A DNA stretch of 64,000 nt from Clostridia bacterium (GCA_025997215.1 BNUH01000003.1:1-64000); one strand, 5' to 3'; shown: positions 35,563-46,366, counted from the first letter of the stretch. The notes: generated from the letters alone by a model not told the origin. Numbers and translations are program-made.

Positions 35563-36651
35563 GTGCAGGAACAGATATTTGACGATTTCCACCTGATTGA
35601 ATTGGTGAATGTCACCAAGGTTTTTGATTCCACGACCGCCCTGTTCCGGATGAACCTGTACATCCGCCGGCGGGAATTCGTGACGCTGCTTGGGCCGTCC
35701 GGCTGCGGAAAATCCACGACGCTGCGGCTCATCGGCGGGTTTGAGCAGCCCACCGAGGGGCGCGTGATGTTTGAAGGCGCGGACATAACCAGACTGCCGC
35801 CGCATAAACGCCGGGTGAACACGGTGTTCCAGCGGTACGCGCTGTTCCCGCACCTGAACGTGTTCGACAACATCGCCTTCGGGCTGACGATAAAAAAGGT
35901 CGCCAAGGCCGAGATTGCGCGGCGGGTCGGCGGGATGCTGGAATTGGTGGGGCTGAAGGGCATGGAAAAGCGTGCCGTGGACGCACTGTCCGGCGGGCAG
36001 CAACAGCGGGTGGCCATTGCGAGGGCATTGGTCAACGAGCCGGAGGTATTGCTGCTGGATGAACCGTTGGGCGCGCTAGACCTTAGGCTGCGCAAGGATA
36101 TGCAGCTGGAATTAAAGAAGATGCAGCAGCAGCTGGGCATCACATTCCTGTACGTGACGCACGATCAGGAGGAAGCGCTCACGATGTCGGATACGATCGT
36201 CGTGATGCAGGACGGTTGCATCCAACAGATCGGGACGCCCAAGCGGATTTACGACGAACCCAAGAACGCATTCGTGGCGGCGTTCATTGGGGAATCCAAC
36301 ATACTGGACGCGGTATTCATCCGCGACGAGCGCGTGCGATTCTGCGAGCATGAATTCATGTGCGTGGATCGGGGATTCGGCGAGAATAAGCCCGTGGACG
36401 TGGTGCTGCGGCCGGAGGATCTGACGCTGGTGCCCGAGGATCAGGGGATGCTGCGCGGCGTGGTGCAGTCGGTGCTGTTCAAGGGCGTGCACTATGAGAT
36501 GATGATCGACGTCGGGCCGACGGCGCTGAAGGTGCACTCCACCAGCATGGCACCGGAGGGAGCGCGGGTTGGGCTGTCGGTGGTGCCATTCAACATCCAC
36601 ATTATGGAAAAAACGACGCAGGTTTGCCCGTCGTGCGAGGAATCGGCATGA
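35563..36651 (+). CDS. potA: Spermidine/putrescine ABC ATPase PotA
   Basis: 362 residues from a GTG. Walker [10 protein letters not shown], signature [15 protein letters not shown], Walker [12 protein letters not shown], and a C-terminal TOBE domain with [10 protein letters not shown]. The end overlaps potB in ATGA form. It energises polyamine uptake with PotBCD. Confidence 0.93.
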   Translation: MQEQIFDDFHLIELVNVTKVFDSTTALFRMNLYIRRREFVTLLGPSGCGKSTTLRLIGGFEQPTEGRVMFEGADITRLPPHKRRVNTVFQRYALFPHLNVFDNIAFGLTIKKVAKAEIARRVGGMLELVGLKGMEKRAVDALSGGQQQRVAIARALVNEPEVLLLDEPLGALDLRLRKDMQLELKKMQQQLGITFLYVTHDQEEALTMSDTIVVMQDGCIQQIGTPKRIYDEPKNAFVAAFIGESNILDAVFIRDERVRFCEHEFMCVDRGFGENKPVDVVLRPEDLTLVPEDQGMLRGVVQSVLFKGVHYEMMIDVGPTALKVHSTSMAPEGARVGLSVVPFNIHIMEKTTQVCPSCEESA

Positions 36652-37463
36652 AACGTTCCGCGTTCGCGATGCCCTACGGGTTGTGGATGCTGATATTCAC
36701 GGTCGTGCCGATATTCATCATCGTGTATTACGCGTTTACGATGGGCGGCGCGCCGACTCTGGAGAATTTCCGGCTGTTCTTGGAGCCGGAGTTCGTTGGG
36801 ATCCTGACGTTCTCGCTGTGGCTGGCGCTCTGGTGTACGGTGCTGTGCCTGCTGTTTGGGTATCCTTGCGCGCTGTTTTTGGCGAATCGGGAGTTGAAAC
36901 GCGCGACGATGCTGGTCGTGCTGTTCGTGATCCCCATGTGGATGAACTTCCTCCTGCGCACGTACGCCTGGATGACTTTGTTGGAAGATACCGGGCTGAT
37001 TAACAAATTCTTCCAATGGATTGGGATCGGCCGCAAGAAGCTCATGTACACGGAAAATGCCGTGCTGTTCGGATTGGTGTACAACTTCCTGCCGTTTATG
37101 ATATTCCCAATCTATTCGGTGCTGGTGAAGGGCGACCGGAATTTGGAGGAAGCCGCGCAGGATTTGGGTGCGAATGGTTGGCGGGTATTCACGCGGGTGA
37201 CATTGCCGTTATCAATACCGGGGGTTGTGTCAGGCGTGTCGATGGTATTCATGCCGGCGGTGACTACGTTTGTAATACCAAGGCTGCTGGGCGGCGGATC
37301 GTTCATGATGTTCGGCGACTTGATCGAGAATCAATTCCTCACAACCGGGGATTGGAATTTCGGGTCGGCGCTGTCGCTGATCATGATGGCGCTGATATTT
37401 GTGAGCCTGGGTATTCTGCACCGCGTGGATCCCAACGCTGAATCGAGCGGGGGAATATCCTGA
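36648..37463 (+). CDS. potB: Spermidine/putrescine ABC permease PotB
   Basis: 271 residues. Six-helix binding-protein-dependent permease with the EAA loop [21 protein letters not shown]. It follows PotA with a four-base overlap and precedes PotC with a one-base overlap. Confidence 0.92.
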   Translation: MKRSAFAMPYGLWMLIFTVVPIFIIVYYAFTMGGAPTLENFRLFLEPEFVGILTFSLWLALWCTVLCLLFGYPCALFLANRELKRATMLVVLFVIPMWMNFLLRTYAWMTLLEDTGLINKFFQWIGIGRKKLMYTENAVLFGLVYNFLPFMIFPIYSVLVKGDRNLEEAAQDLGANGWRVFTRVTLPLSIPGVVSGVSMVFMPAVTTFVIPRLLGGGSFMMFGDLIENQFLTTGDWNFGSALSLIMMALIFVSLGILHRVDPNAESSGGIS

Positions 37464-38275
37464 TGCTGGCTAAGCGTCTGCGCATGACCTACCTCGTCCT
37501 GGTGCTGGCGTTCCTGTATGCGCCGATAGCAGTGCTGATCGTGTACTCGTTCAACGCGGCAGAAACCCGCGCTGTGTGGGGCGGCTGGTCGCTGAAGTGG
37601 TACATCGCGCTGTTTAAGAATAGCAGCATCATGGATGCGCTCAGCGTCACTGTTTCGGTGGCTGTGCTGGCTACAATAGCGTCGGTTGTGATAGGGACGC
37701 TGGCCGCGATTGGGATCCACTCGATGCGTGGCGGTTGGCGTCAAGTATTCCTTAATGTTACCAATCTGCCGATGATGATGCCGGATATTGTTACCGGGAT
37801 ATCGTTGATGGTGCTGTTCATATTCGCGAAGGTGCCGCGCGGGTATGGGACGATGCTGCTGGCGCACATCACATTCGACACGCCGTACGTGATATTCTCC
37901 GTGCTGCCTCGGTTGAGGCGTATGAATAAGCATCTGTACGAGGCTGCGCTGGATCTCGGTGCGACGCCGCAGGTGGCGTTATGGCGTGTGATCATCCCAG
38001 AGATCACGCCGGGCATGGTGACGGGCGCGCTGCTGGCATTCACGATGTCGCTGGATGACTTCGTGATCAGCTACTTTACATCGGTTAGGACGGCCAATCT
38101 ATCCGTGCTCATCTACTCGATGACGCGCCGGAAGGTGCCGCCGACGGTCAACGCGCTGTCCGCGATAATGTTTGTTGTGGTATTGACGTTGCTGTTGATA
38201 CAGAATCTGCGCGAGGCGCGCGCGGAATCCGCCCATCGGAAATCCAAGCAGAAATATATATCGAAGGGAGCTTAA
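37463..38275 (+). CDS. potC: Spermidine/putrescine ABC permease PotC
   Basis: 270 residues. YAPIAVLIVYSFN start, EAALDLGATPQVALWRVIIPEI EAA loop, then a SLDDFVISYF stretch typical of PotC. It pairs with PotB. Its stop is five bases before potD. Confidence 0.92.
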   Translation: MLAKRLRMTYLVLVLAFLYAPIAVLIVYSFNAAETRAVWGGWSLKWYIALFKNSSIMDALSVTVSVAVLATIASVVIGTLAAIGIHSMRGGWRQVFLNVTNLPMMMPDIVTGISLMVLFIFAKVPRGYGTMLLAHITFDTPYVIFSVLPRLRRMNKHLYEAALDLGATPQVALWRVIIPEITPGMVTGALLAFTMSLDDFVISYFTSVRTANLSVLIYSMTRRKVPPTVNALSAIMFVVVLTLLLIQNLREARAESAHRKSKQKYISKGA

Positions 38276-38280
38276 AGCGC

Positions 38281-39321
38281 ATGAAAAGGGTATTAGCCAT
38301 AACGATTGCAGCGGTACTGCTGCTAGCCACGGTCTCCACCGCGTTAGCCGCCGAGGAGGTCAACGTTTACAACTGGGAGGATTACATCAGTGAGGAAGCG
38401 CTGCAGCTCTTTGAAGAGGAGACGGGCATCCGCGTAAACTATATGCGCTTCACAACCAATGAGGATATGCTCGTGCAGGTTCGCGCTGATCCGACAAATT
38501 ACGACGTAATATTCCCCAGCGATTACATCATCGAGCGGCTGATATCCGAGGATCTGCTCGAGGAGCTGAACTGGGACAACATCCCGAACGCATCCTACAT
38601 CCTGGACTGGCTGCGGAAACCCGCGTATGATGCGGACGGGCTGTTCTCCGTACCGTATATGTGGGGAACCGTGGGGATTCTGTATAACTCAACGATGGTG
38701 GATGAACCCATCGACAGCTGGGCCGCGCTGTGGGACACGCAGTACGTCAACAACGTATTCATGATGGACTCCATCCGCGACACGATCGGCATCACCATGA
38801 AGATGCTGGGCTACTCCATGAATGAGCGCTCCCAGGAAGCGCTGGACGCCGTGCGCGACAAGCTGATCGAGCAGAAGCGCGCGGGCATCGTCAAGGCGTA
38901 CCAGGTGGATGAGACGAAGGACAAGATGATCGCGGGCGAGGCGGCGATGGGTATCGTCTGGTCCGGCGACGCGGCGTACTCGATGGGTTACAACGACGAT
39001 CTGGTGTATGTCGTGCCTAATGAAGGTTCCAACGTATGGGTGGATGGCATGTGCATCCCCAAAGGCGCTAAGAATAAGGAGAACGCCGAGGCGTTCATCG
39101 ACTTCCTCTGTCGCCCGGACGTCGCGCTGATGAACTTTGAGGAAATCTGGTACTGCACGCCGAACACGGGCGCTATCGAATTGCTGGATGAGGATACGCT
39201 CGCGGATGAGACGCTGTTTCCGCCCCAGGAAGTCATCGATCGCTGCGAGTTTTACCAGGATATAGCGGCGGATATTACGCGGTTCAACCGCATCTGGCTG
39301 GCCGTGAAGTCGGCGCGGTAA
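38281..39321 (+). CDS. potD: Spermidine/putrescine-binding protein PotD
   Basis: 346 residues with AAGGGAGC before the ATG. Signal peptide ends near ALA-AE; EVNVYNWEDYISEEA opens the mature protein, as in PotD/PotF; no lipobox. It binds polyamine outside the membrane and ends the operon. Confidence 0.92.
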   Translation: MKRVLAITIAAVLLLATVSTALAAEEVNVYNWEDYISEEALQLFEEETGIRVNYMRFTTNEDMLVQVRADPTNYDVIFPSDYIIERLISEDLLEELNWDNIPNASYILDWLRKPAYDADGLFSVPYMWGTVGILYNSTMVDEPIDSWAALWDTQYVNNVFMMDSIRDTIGITMKMLGYSMNERSQEALDAVRDKLIEQKRAGIVKAYQVDETKDKMIAGEAAMGIVWSGDAAYSMGYNDDLVYVVPNEGSNVWVDGMCIPKGAKNKENAEAFIDFLCRPDVALMNFEEIWYCTPNTGAIELLDEDTLADETLFPPQEVIDRCEFYQDIAADITRFNRIWLAVKSAR

Positions 39322-39329
39322 CGGTAAAA

Positions 39330-39770
39330 ATGCTAATCAGGCTGGCGGAACCGGGTGACGCTGTTCGGTTGTTGCCCTTGAACGATCTGTTCAACGGAGA
39401 GGGCTGTAACACCCTCGACGCGATCCGCCAGTCGCTGATGCATAATAACTTGGAGATTGCCGCGGTCGCAGAGGGTGACGGCGGCGAGTTGGTCGGCTTT
39501 TGCTGCGGACAGCCGTTCTGGTCGTTTTGCTACGACAGGAAGTACGGCGAGGTTACGGAGTTGTTTGTGCTGGAGGGGTGCCGCCGCCGAGGAATCGGGG
39601 CGGCGCTCCTTGGGTTCGTTGAGCAGAGGTTTATCGATATAGGCATCAGGGATTTCCAGCTGCACACCGGCAAGGATAACCCAACCGGGCAGCAATTCTA
39701 TTACGCTAATGGTTACATTGAAAGCAATGATATGATGCTAAGGAAACGGTTGGGGAAGGATAACGTATGA
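39330..39770 (+). CDS. GNAT-family N-acetyltransferase
   Basis: 146 residues. Acetyl-CoA site GCRRRGIGAALL, preceded by EVTELFVLEG and followed by TGKDNPTGQQFYYANGY. Substrate not predictable. It starts nine bases after potD and overlaps the Nudix gene by four bases, so it may be a polyamine acetyltransferase by context (inference). Confidence 0.85.
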   Translation: MLIRLAEPGDAVRLLPLNDLFNGEGCNTLDAIRQSLMHNNLEIAAVAEGDGGELVGFCCGQPFWSFCYDRKYGEVTELFVLEGCRRRGIGAALLGFVEQRFIDIGIRDFQLHTGKDNPTGQQFYYANGYIESNDMMLRKRLGKDNV

Positions 39771-40255
39771 ATGGTTCATTAAGGTTGAGGCACTTTTCGA
39801 GCATATTCATATTCGATGACAATAAAGTACTATTGCTGCATAAATATGTACCTTTCGTGAATCGCGAATTCTGGCTCCCCAGTGCTGGTGGACACTTCGA
39901 GAAGGATGAGATGAACGACCCGGACGCATGTCTGTGGCGTGAAGTCGCGGAAGAAATCGGTCTAACTCCGGCTGATCTTACCGACGTGGAGCTGCGCTAT
40001 ATTTCGTCGCGATTCGACAGCGGAGAAATGCGGTATAACTACTATTACTTTGGCAAGCTAGCCCCACGCGTCAGCCGCGATTTGGTTAACAACGAAGGCG
40101 AACTGCGCTGGTTTGACTTTGATGAATCACGCGGGTTGGAGATGCTGCCATCGACACGCGTTTGTCTCTGCCATTATCTGGATGAAGGGCGGCACACGTC
40201 CCACCTATACTACGCGGTTTGCAGCAACGAGGTTCGCATCATTCGCCTGGATTAG
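39767..40255 (+). CDS. Nudix hydrolase
   Basis: 162 residues. The Nudix box runs from GGHFEKDE to REVAEEIGL with two extra residues between the first Glu and the REV; catalytic Glu pair present. It cleaves nucleoside diphosphates linked to another group. Its end overlaps the convergent engB gene by 17 bases. Confidence 0.85.
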   Translation: MNGSLRLRHFSSIFIFDDNKVLLLHKYVPFVNREFWLPSAGGHFEKDEMNDPDACLWREVAEEIGLTPADLTDVELRYISSRFDSGEMRYNYYYFGKLAPRVSRDLVNNEGELRWFDFDESRGLEMLPSTRVCLCHYLDEGRHTSHLYYAVCSNEVRIIRLD

Positions 40256-40811
40256 TAAGCAGTTTCACCACTTCCTCCGCGCCCGTGCCATCCTCGCCAG
40301 AAAACGCCACGATCTCCCACGGCTGCACCTGCAACGTCCGCGCTATCACAAACAGCGCGCGGGAACGCTGGGCTTTGCTTAATTTATCAGCCTTAGTCGC
40401 TATTGTTGCAAAAGGAACCTGGAATCGCAGAAAATACCCGTGCATGATAACGTCGTCCCTTGTCGGTTCATGTCGAATATCGACTAAATGCAGCACACGC
40501 GTCAACCGTCTCGTCGTCTTGAAGTATCCCTCGACACGCTCCGACCACCGCGATTGTTCGGCCTTCGACGCCTGCGCGAAACCGTAGCCGGGCAGGTCTA
40601 CCAGATGAACCTTATCTTCCAATAAGAATATGTTGAGCAGACGCGTTTTGCCCGGCGTGGAACTAACCCTCGCCAGGCCCTTTCGATTTGTAACGCGGTT
40701 GATCAACGTGCTCTTGCCCACGTTGCTCCGGCCAGCTATCGCGACTTCGGGCAGGTCGGGGATTATGTCCGGGTTATAACGATCCAACGATGTTATAAAT
40801 TCTGCTTTCAT
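40239..40811 (-). CDS. engB: Ribosome-biogenesis GTPase EngB/YsxC
   Basis: 190 residues. G1 GRSNVGKST, G2 in STPGKT, G3 LVDLPGYG, G4 TKADKL. It assists 50S subunit assembly. It lies downstream of lon on the same strand, as in many Firmicutes. Confidence 0.93.
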   Translation of the reverse strand: MKAEFITSLDRYNPDIIPDLPEVAIAGRSNVGKSTLINRVTNRKGLARVSSTPGKTRLLNIFLLEDKVHLVDLPGYGFAQASKAEQSRWSERVEGYFKTTRRLTRVLHLVDIRHEPTRDDVIMHGYFLRFQVPFATIATKADKLSKAQRSRALFVIARTLQVQPWEIVAFSGEDGTGAEEVVKLLTNPGE

Positions 40812-41013
40812 TCGTCACCCTTCTTTAACTTTTGCGATAGGGGGAGAACGCGTCAGGCGCTCGATTCCTCGCTGGACGCGTTCAAGTTACTGCCGCGCCC
40901 CACGATTGTTTTGGCGGTTCTTTTCGACACAACGGTAAGTATTGCGGCTGTTTTGGGGCGCGGGTTACGGTGTTTGACACAGCGATTATCTATAACCTCG
41001 AGAAGCCTCGGGG

Positions 41014-41085
41014 CTGCTCGCCCCGAACCCCAGCCAGAGGGTTTCACCCTCTGGACTCCGGACCAGGGCACTGCCCTGGACCCAC
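41014..41085 (-). repeat. Triple-hairpin dispersed repeat, copy A
   Basis: Three stems: CCAGGGC around GTGCCCTGG; CCAGAGGGT/ACCCTCTGG (perfect, loop TTC); and a CGGGGC/GCCCCG stem. Read on the minus strand it matches the order of copies B and C at 50.1-50.3 kb. It lies between lon and engB. Confidence 0.65.
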
Positions 41086-41104
41086 CTCTTTACCGTGAAT
41101 AGTA

Positions 41105-43432
41105 TTAGGCGCTTAGCAATAAATTCACCGCGTCGTCAATCGTGCGCAGCGCGCGAATGTCCATCGCCTTCTTAGCCTGCTCAGGCACCTCAGTCAAATC
41201 CTTCAGATTCTCCTCAGGCAGCAGCACCATCTTCATCCCCGAGCGATACGCCGCCAGCACCTTCTCGCGCACGCCGCCGATGGGCAGCACGCGCCCGCGC
41301 AGCGTAATCTCCCCCGTCATCGCGATATCCTGCCTTGCAGTCCTCCCCGTCAGCGCGGACACCAATGCACAAGTCAGCGTCACACCCGCACTAGGACCAT
41401 CCTTAGGCACCCCACCCTCGGGAACATGCACGTGCAAATCCAGCTTAGTATAAAAATCCTTATCCAACCCATACGCTCCAGCATTCGCCCGTACATAACT
41501 AAGCGCGGCCCGCGCCGACTCCTGCATCACATCGCCCAAACTCCCCGTCAATTCCAGCTTCCCAGACCCCGGCACTGCAGCACATTCAATCGTCAGCGTC
41601 GACCCACCCACCGCAGTAAATGCCAACCCATTAACCACGCCGCACAGCGGCATCTTCTCCACATGATCCTCGGCATACTTAACCGTACCTAGGAATTCCT
41701 CAACCCTCTTGCGCGTCACCGTAATCGACCGCTTCCCCGTCTCCATCAGCTCCATCGTCGTCTTACGGCATATCGATGCCAGATGCCTCTCCAATTCCCG
41801 CACCCCAGCTTCGCGCGTATACCCAGTTATAATAAACAAGATAATCTCATCGCTGATCCGTACCGTCTTATCCGTCTGCCCGTGCGCCAACCGCTGCTTA
41901 GGCAGCAAATGATTCCTCGCTATCTCCAGCTTCTCAATATTAGTGTAACTGGGAATCTCTATAACCTCCATACGATCCATTAGCGGCTTCGGAATCGTAT
42001 CCGTAGTATTCGCTGTCGCAATAAACAACACCCTCGACAAATCAAACGGCACGTCCAAGTAATGGTCGCGAAACGCCTTATTCTGTTCCGGATCCAACGC
42101 CTCCAACAACGCAGCCGCAGGATCGCCCTGATTGCTGGCGCTCAACTTGTCAATCTCGTCCAGCAGGAATACCGGGTTCGCCGTCTTTGCGCGGCGTATA
42201 CCGTTGATCAGCGAACCAGGCAGCGCGCCGACATACGTGCTCCGATGCCCGCGAATCTCCGCCTCATCCCTCACGCCGCCTAGCGAGACGCGCACATACT
42301 GCCGCTTCAGCGCCCGCGCCACCGACTGCGCAATGGATGTCTTGCCCACGCCCGGCGGCCCAACCAGACAAATGATCGGACTCTTCGGATTCACCTTGCT
42401 GACGGCCAAGAACTCCAACAGCCTCTGCTTGACCTTATTCAACCCGTCGTGATCCTCCTCCAGAATCCGCCGCGCGTCCGATATGGATAATTCCGGTTCC
42501 AAATACGTACTCCATGGCAAGTCGAGCAGCCACTCCAGTTTATTCTCAATGACATACGCCTCTGGACTATCGGGATGAACCCGATCCAAACGGTTCAGCT
42601 CCCGCGAAGTTTTCTCCCGCGCCTCTTCCGGCATCGCTTTCTCGCGCAGCGCGAACTTCTCGCGATAGTTAACGCCATCCGTGTCGCTGTCGCCCAGCTC
42701 CTTGCGAATGGCGTCCATCTGCTCGCGCAGGTACGCATCCTTCTGCGACTTCTCCAGCTGCCCGTGTATGCGCATCTGCAGCGACTTCTCCAGCACCGCT
42801 ATATTCTTTTCGTGTAATAATATCTCACTCAACGCCGCCAGCCGTTCAGCCACGTCCGCCGTCTCCAGAATGCGCTGCCGCTCCGACAATCCGATCACCG
42901 TATTGGCGGCAATCACATCCGCCAATTGTGACAAATCCTCCACCTCGCACATGGATTGGACGGCTTCGGGCGATATTCGACCGCATTCGTCAGCAAATTC
43001 TTTCAAATGCTGGCGCGCTACACGTCCCAGCGCTATCAATTCCTCCTCGGCAGCGTTGGTGCTGTTGCCAATGCGAGTGAGTTGCGCCTTCAAATAAGGT
43101 TCCTCTTGAATAACGGTCTCGATCCTGGCGCGTTGAACTCCCTCGGCCAACACACGCACCGTAGCATCTGGCAGACGCACGACCTGCTTCACCAACGCTA
43201 TTGTACCCACACCGCAGCAATCCTTGCTGGTAGGCAGGGTCTCCGCCTGATTCGCCTGGGTAACAAAGAATACCCGCTGATCCGCGTTGAAGCCTTCCTC
43301 CAGCGCGGCTATCGATTGATCCCGGCCCACGTCAAAATGCACGGTCATTGCCGGGAATACCGTCATCCCCCGAAGCGGCAGTACTGGCAGCACAATATGA
43401 TCCTTAGCGCTCGTCTTCTTAACACGCGGCAT
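41105..43432 (-). CDS. lon: ATP-dependent protease Lon
   Basis: 775 residues from the ATG with GGAGG upstream. Lon N-terminal domain, AAA+ Walker A GPPGVGKTS, Walker B VFLLDEIDK, and protease domain with catalytic Ser in PKDGPSAGVT and the paired Lys in GVREKVLAA. It degrades damaged and regulatory proteins. Length is standard. Confidence 0.94.
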   Translation of the reverse strand: MPRVKKTSAKDHIVLPVLPLRGMTVFPAMTVHFDVGRDQSIAALEEGFNADQRVFFVTQANQAETLPTSKDCCGVGTIALVKQVVRLPDATVRVLAEGVQRARIETVIQEEPYLKAQLTRIGNSTNAAEEELIALGRVARQHLKEFADECGRISPEAVQSMCEVEDLSQLADVIAANTVIGLSERQRILETADVAERLAALSEILLHEKNIAVLEKSLQMRIHGQLEKSQKDAYLREQMDAIRKELGDSDTDGVNYREKFALREKAMPEEAREKTSRELNRLDRVHPDSPEAYVIENKLEWLLDLPWSTYLEPELSISDARRILEEDHDGLNKVKQRLLEFLAVSKVNPKSPIICLVGPPGVGKTSIAQSVARALKRQYVRVSLGGVRDEAEIRGHRSTYVGALPGSLINGIRRAKTANPVFLLDEIDKLSASNQGDPAAALLEALDPEQNKAFRDHYLDVPFDLSRVLFIATANTTDTIPKPLMDRMEVIEIPSYTNIEKLEIARNHLLPKQRLAHGQTDKTVRISDEIILFIITGYTREAGVRELERHLASICRKTTMELMETGKRSITVTRKRVEEFLGTVKYAEDHVEKMPLCGVVNGLAFTAVGGSTLTIECAAVPGSGKLELTGSLGDVMQESARAALSYVRANAGAYGLDKDFYTKLDLHVHVPEGGVPKDGPSAGVTLTCALVSALTGRTARQDIAMTGEITLRGRVLPIGGVREKVLAAYRSGMKMVLLPEENLKDLTEVPEQAKKAMDIRALRTIDDAVNLLLSA

Positions 43433-43612
43433 CCTGCTAACCTCCCCGCGGGTATACACCCATATGTGGATTATACGGATTCCTGCCGAATAATGCAATA
43501 GGAGATGATTACCGGTTGGCGGTTGGGGCATTGCCAATAATATCCGCATAAGATAAGCCCTGGTTTAGTAGGATTAGCAGGAGTAAAACCGGAATTCGGA
43601 AAGGATGATACA

Positions 43613-44521
43613 ATGCCGGACACGATGACGCGTATACCCGTCGCGCTGGCTTGCGATAGCAACCATTTCCTGCCTGTTACAGCCGCAGTGACTTCGCTGT
43701 TGGAGAACGCCGCGCCCAGCACGTTCTACGACGTGTACATACTGATCCAGAGCGCCTTGCAAGAGGAGCTTACCGAAAAGCTCGGCGAGTTCACGGCGCA
43801 GTATCCTAACAGCACAATCCAAACGATTGTGATCGGTACAGACACCCTGAAGGAAGCCGTGATCAAATCGGCGCACCTGACCGTAGTCACGCTATACCGG
43901 ATATTCCTGCCGGAGTTACTGCCGGACGTTGAGAAGTGCCTATACCTGGATACCGACACCATCGTCGAGAAGGATCTATCCAGTTTATATACATGGCCTA
44001 TAGGCGATAATTATTTCGCGGGCGTCAGGGCCGCCGCAAACTTTGGCACCACCCAGCGCACTAAGGAACGCATGGCGAAGATCGGCATACCTTCAATGAA
44101 TCACTATGTCAACAACGGTGTAATGCTGATGAATCTAGCAAAAATGCGCGAAGATGGTATTGAACAGCGGATGCTCGATCTGGTGCCGAAGGGTTTCGAG
44201 TGCCCGTGCCAGGACATCATGAATAAGGTGTGCTACGGCAAGGTGATGACAATCCCGTTACATTACAATGTGATGCAGAAATATATGAAACCCACCGAGC
44301 AGGCGTTCTTCGCTCAGCGCGGCTGCCGCGTGTGCTATTCCCAGGAGGAATACCACCAGGCGAAGGCCTCTCCTACCGTGATCCATTACGTCAACAGGTC
44401 GGATTTGGAATTGGTGAAGCCCTGGGATACGCCCAGTCTGCCGCTGGCGAATCGTTGGTGGCATTATGCCCGGCTTAGTCCATTCTGGCCGGAGATTGTT
44501 GAAAAATACGGAAATCACTGA
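43613..44521 (+). CDS. Glycosyltransferase family 8 protein
   Basis: 302 residues; AAAGGATG before the ATG. GT8 (LgtC/glycogenin-like): IPVALACDSNHFLPV, DXD motif in YLDTDTIVEKDL, NNGVMLMNL, and HYVNRSDLELVKPW near the end. It probably adds a hexose to a surface polysaccharide or lipid. The neighbouring gene is a paralogue. Confidence 0.87.
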   Translation: MPDTMTRIPVALACDSNHFLPVTAAVTSLLENAAPSTFYDVYILIQSALQEELTEKLGEFTAQYPNSTIQTIVIGTDTLKEAVIKSAHLTVVTLYRIFLPELLPDVEKCLYLDTDTIVEKDLSSLYTWPIGDNYFAGVRAAANFGTTQRTKERMAKIGIPSMNHYVNNGVMLMNLAKMREDGIEQRMLDLVPKGFECPCQDIMNKVCYGKVMTIPLHYNVMQKYMKPTEQAFFAQRGCRVCYSQEEYHQAKASPTVIHYVNRSDLELVKPWDTPSLPLANRWWHYARLSPFWPEIVEKYGNH

Positions 44522-44538
44522 TACGGGGAGTGTGGAAC

Positions 44539-45462
44539 ATGCCGGATACCGTGACCCGTATCCCCATCGCCATGGCGACGGATGATAAGTATATACTGCC
44601 CATGTCCGTCACCATCGCCTCGCTGCTGGCAAACGCGGCCGCGGATACGTTCTGCGACATATATATCCAGACCCAGGATCCGCCGCCGCCCGATAAGGCC
44701 GAGCGGCTCCTGTCGTTCGAATCGTTATACCCGCGCTGCAAGATACATCTGCTGAATATAGATAAGGCAGCCTTCCAGCATACGGTGATCAACGTGCCGC
44801 ACCTAGGGTTGGGCACATTCTTTAGAATACTCCTGCCCGAAACGCTGGCCCAGCATGACCGCTGCATATATCTGGATACCGACACGGTTGTGGAGAAGGA
44901 TCTCGCGGAGCTGTACTCGTTGGATATAGGCGATAACTATATCGCGGCGGTGCGCGAGGCCTCGTTCGTGGAAACCTACACCGGGGCCAAGAATCGCGCG
45001 CAAAAACTGGGCATCCCAAACCTGAATCAGTACATCAACAACGGCGTCATGCTGATGAACCTGGCGCGGATGCGTAAGGACGGCACGCAGTCCAAGATGC
45101 TCAAACTAACCAGCAAAGGATTCGCCAGCCCGTGTCAGGACGTGATGAACGCTGTATGTTATGGACATATAAAAATACTGCCGTTTCATTATAATGTGAT
45201 GGTGAAGTTTCACCCGGAGAATGTAAAGACCTTCTTCGCCTCACGCGGCTGTCGGTTATGCTATACCAATGAGGAACGCGCGCAGGCCGTGCGCTCGCCG
45301 ACCGTGATCCATTATGTCAATTGGACCAACAAATTCGCGACCAAACCGTGGAACAGTTCCGGCATGTACCTAGGCGAACGCTGGTGGCATTACGCAAAGC
45401 TCAGCCCATTCTGGCCGGATATACAGCGTACTTATGACCATATAAAGGGGAGTTCGGTATGA
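44539..45462 (+). CDS. Glycosyltransferase family 8 protein, paralogue
   Basis: 307 residues from ATG 44539, chosen because GGGGAG lies nine bases upstream. Same layout as the upstream gene: MPDTVTRIPIAMATDD, YLDTDTVVEKDL, NNGVMLMNLARMR, HYVNWTNKFATKPW. It overlaps the next gene by four bases. Confidence 0.87.
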   Translation: MPDTVTRIPIAMATDDKYILPMSVTIASLLANAAADTFCDIYIQTQDPPPPDKAERLLSFESLYPRCKIHLLNIDKAAFQHTVINVPHLGLGTFFRILLPETLAQHDRCIYLDTDTVVEKDLAELYSLDIGDNYIAAVREASFVETYTGAKNRAQKLGIPNLNQYINNGVMLMNLARMRKDGTQSKMLKLTSKGFASPCQDVMNAVCYGHIKILPFHYNVMVKFHPENVKTFFASRGCRLCYTNEERAQAVRSPTVIHYVNWTNKFATKPWNSSGMYLGERWWHYAKLSPFWPDIQRTYDHIKGSSV

Positions 45463-46331
45463 AACCGACTGCAGCCGGCAAGTCTGTTAGCCCGACGTTT
45501 TACATAATTAAGCCGCCAAAACCTTGCGGCTTTTTTCACCTGCTATTCTCTGTGTTCTGTGATCTTATGGTTGCGGAAAAGCGGCATTTCATACCTGTCG
45601 TGGATTTTGAACATTACAAAACATACTATAATGAGGATGTAACTGTCGGCGATACCAAGAATTGCTGGGAATACTACTTCGAGCCTGTTTCCGGGTATAC
45701 CGTCGCCCAGGCCACGCGTGCTAAGAATAAATGCTTCTCCGACGGCAACTACCGCTTGAGCGAGTTCCGCGACCTGCCTACATATTACAGCGCGCACCGC
45801 CCGCCGAACGCCGCGATGATAACCAATCTGCAGCGGATCATCCAAAAATACATCAGGATTAAGCCGAATCTGCTGGCCGAGCTTGAGGAAACCCTATTGC
45901 CGCTGCGGGACAAATACACGCTGGGCATCCACTACCGCGGCACCGATATGCGCGTCACGCCTAAGCATCCCAAGCCGCCCGCGCTGCCGCTCATGCTGGA
46001 ACAGGCCGACAAAGCGCTAAGCGGCGGCGGATTCGACACGTTGTACCTGTGCACCGACGAGGAACCTGCCGCGCAGGCATTTCGCAATAAATTCGGCGAG
46101 AAGCTCCTGATCAGCGATTCATACCGCGCGCCGACTCAATCCACCAAGGGCATCCACACCGACAAATCCAGCCCGCGTCCGCTGCATCGATACCTGCTAG
46201 GCAAAGAGGTGCTGTTCGACGCGCTGGCCCTGGCGCGTTGTAAATCCCTGCTGTGCGGCCATTCCAACGTCGCATATGGAGCAATGATATTTAATAATAA
46301 TAAGTATATAAATATTAAGCTGATTGAGTAG
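45459..46331 (+). CDS. O-fucosyltransferase-like glycosyltransferase
   Basis: 290 residues. Motif GIHYRGTDMR resembles the HxRxxD motif of NodZ/FUT8/O-fucosyltransferases; later LYLCTDEE and SNVAYGAMIF support the same fold. It probably acts on the same glycan as the two GT8 enzymes. A terminator-like hairpin lies inside the first 80 coding bases. Confidence 0.65.
   Translation: MKPTAAGKSVSPTFYIIKPPKPCGFFHLLFSVFCDLMVAEKRHFIPVVDFEHYKTYYNEDVTVGDTKNCWEYYFEPVSGYTVAQATRAKNKCFSDGNYRLSEFRDLPTYYSAHRPPNAAMITNLQRIIQKYIRIKPNLLAELEETLLPLRDKYTLGIHYRGTDMRVTPKHPKPPALPLMLEQADKALSGGGFDTLYLCTDEEPAAQAFRNKFGEKLLISDSYRAPTQSTKGIHTDKSSPRPLHRYLLGKEVLFDALALARCKSLLCGHSNVAYGAMIFNNNKYINIKLIE
45510..45536 (+). terminator. 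Terminator-like hairpin inside a coding start
   Basis: AAGCCGC/GCGGCTT stem (45510-45516 with 45526-45532), then a T-run. It sits within the glycosyltransferase reading frame and might attenuate it. Confidence 0.35.
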
Positions 46332-46366
46332 GGTGGGAACGAGGAGATCTAGGTACAATGGGGTGT

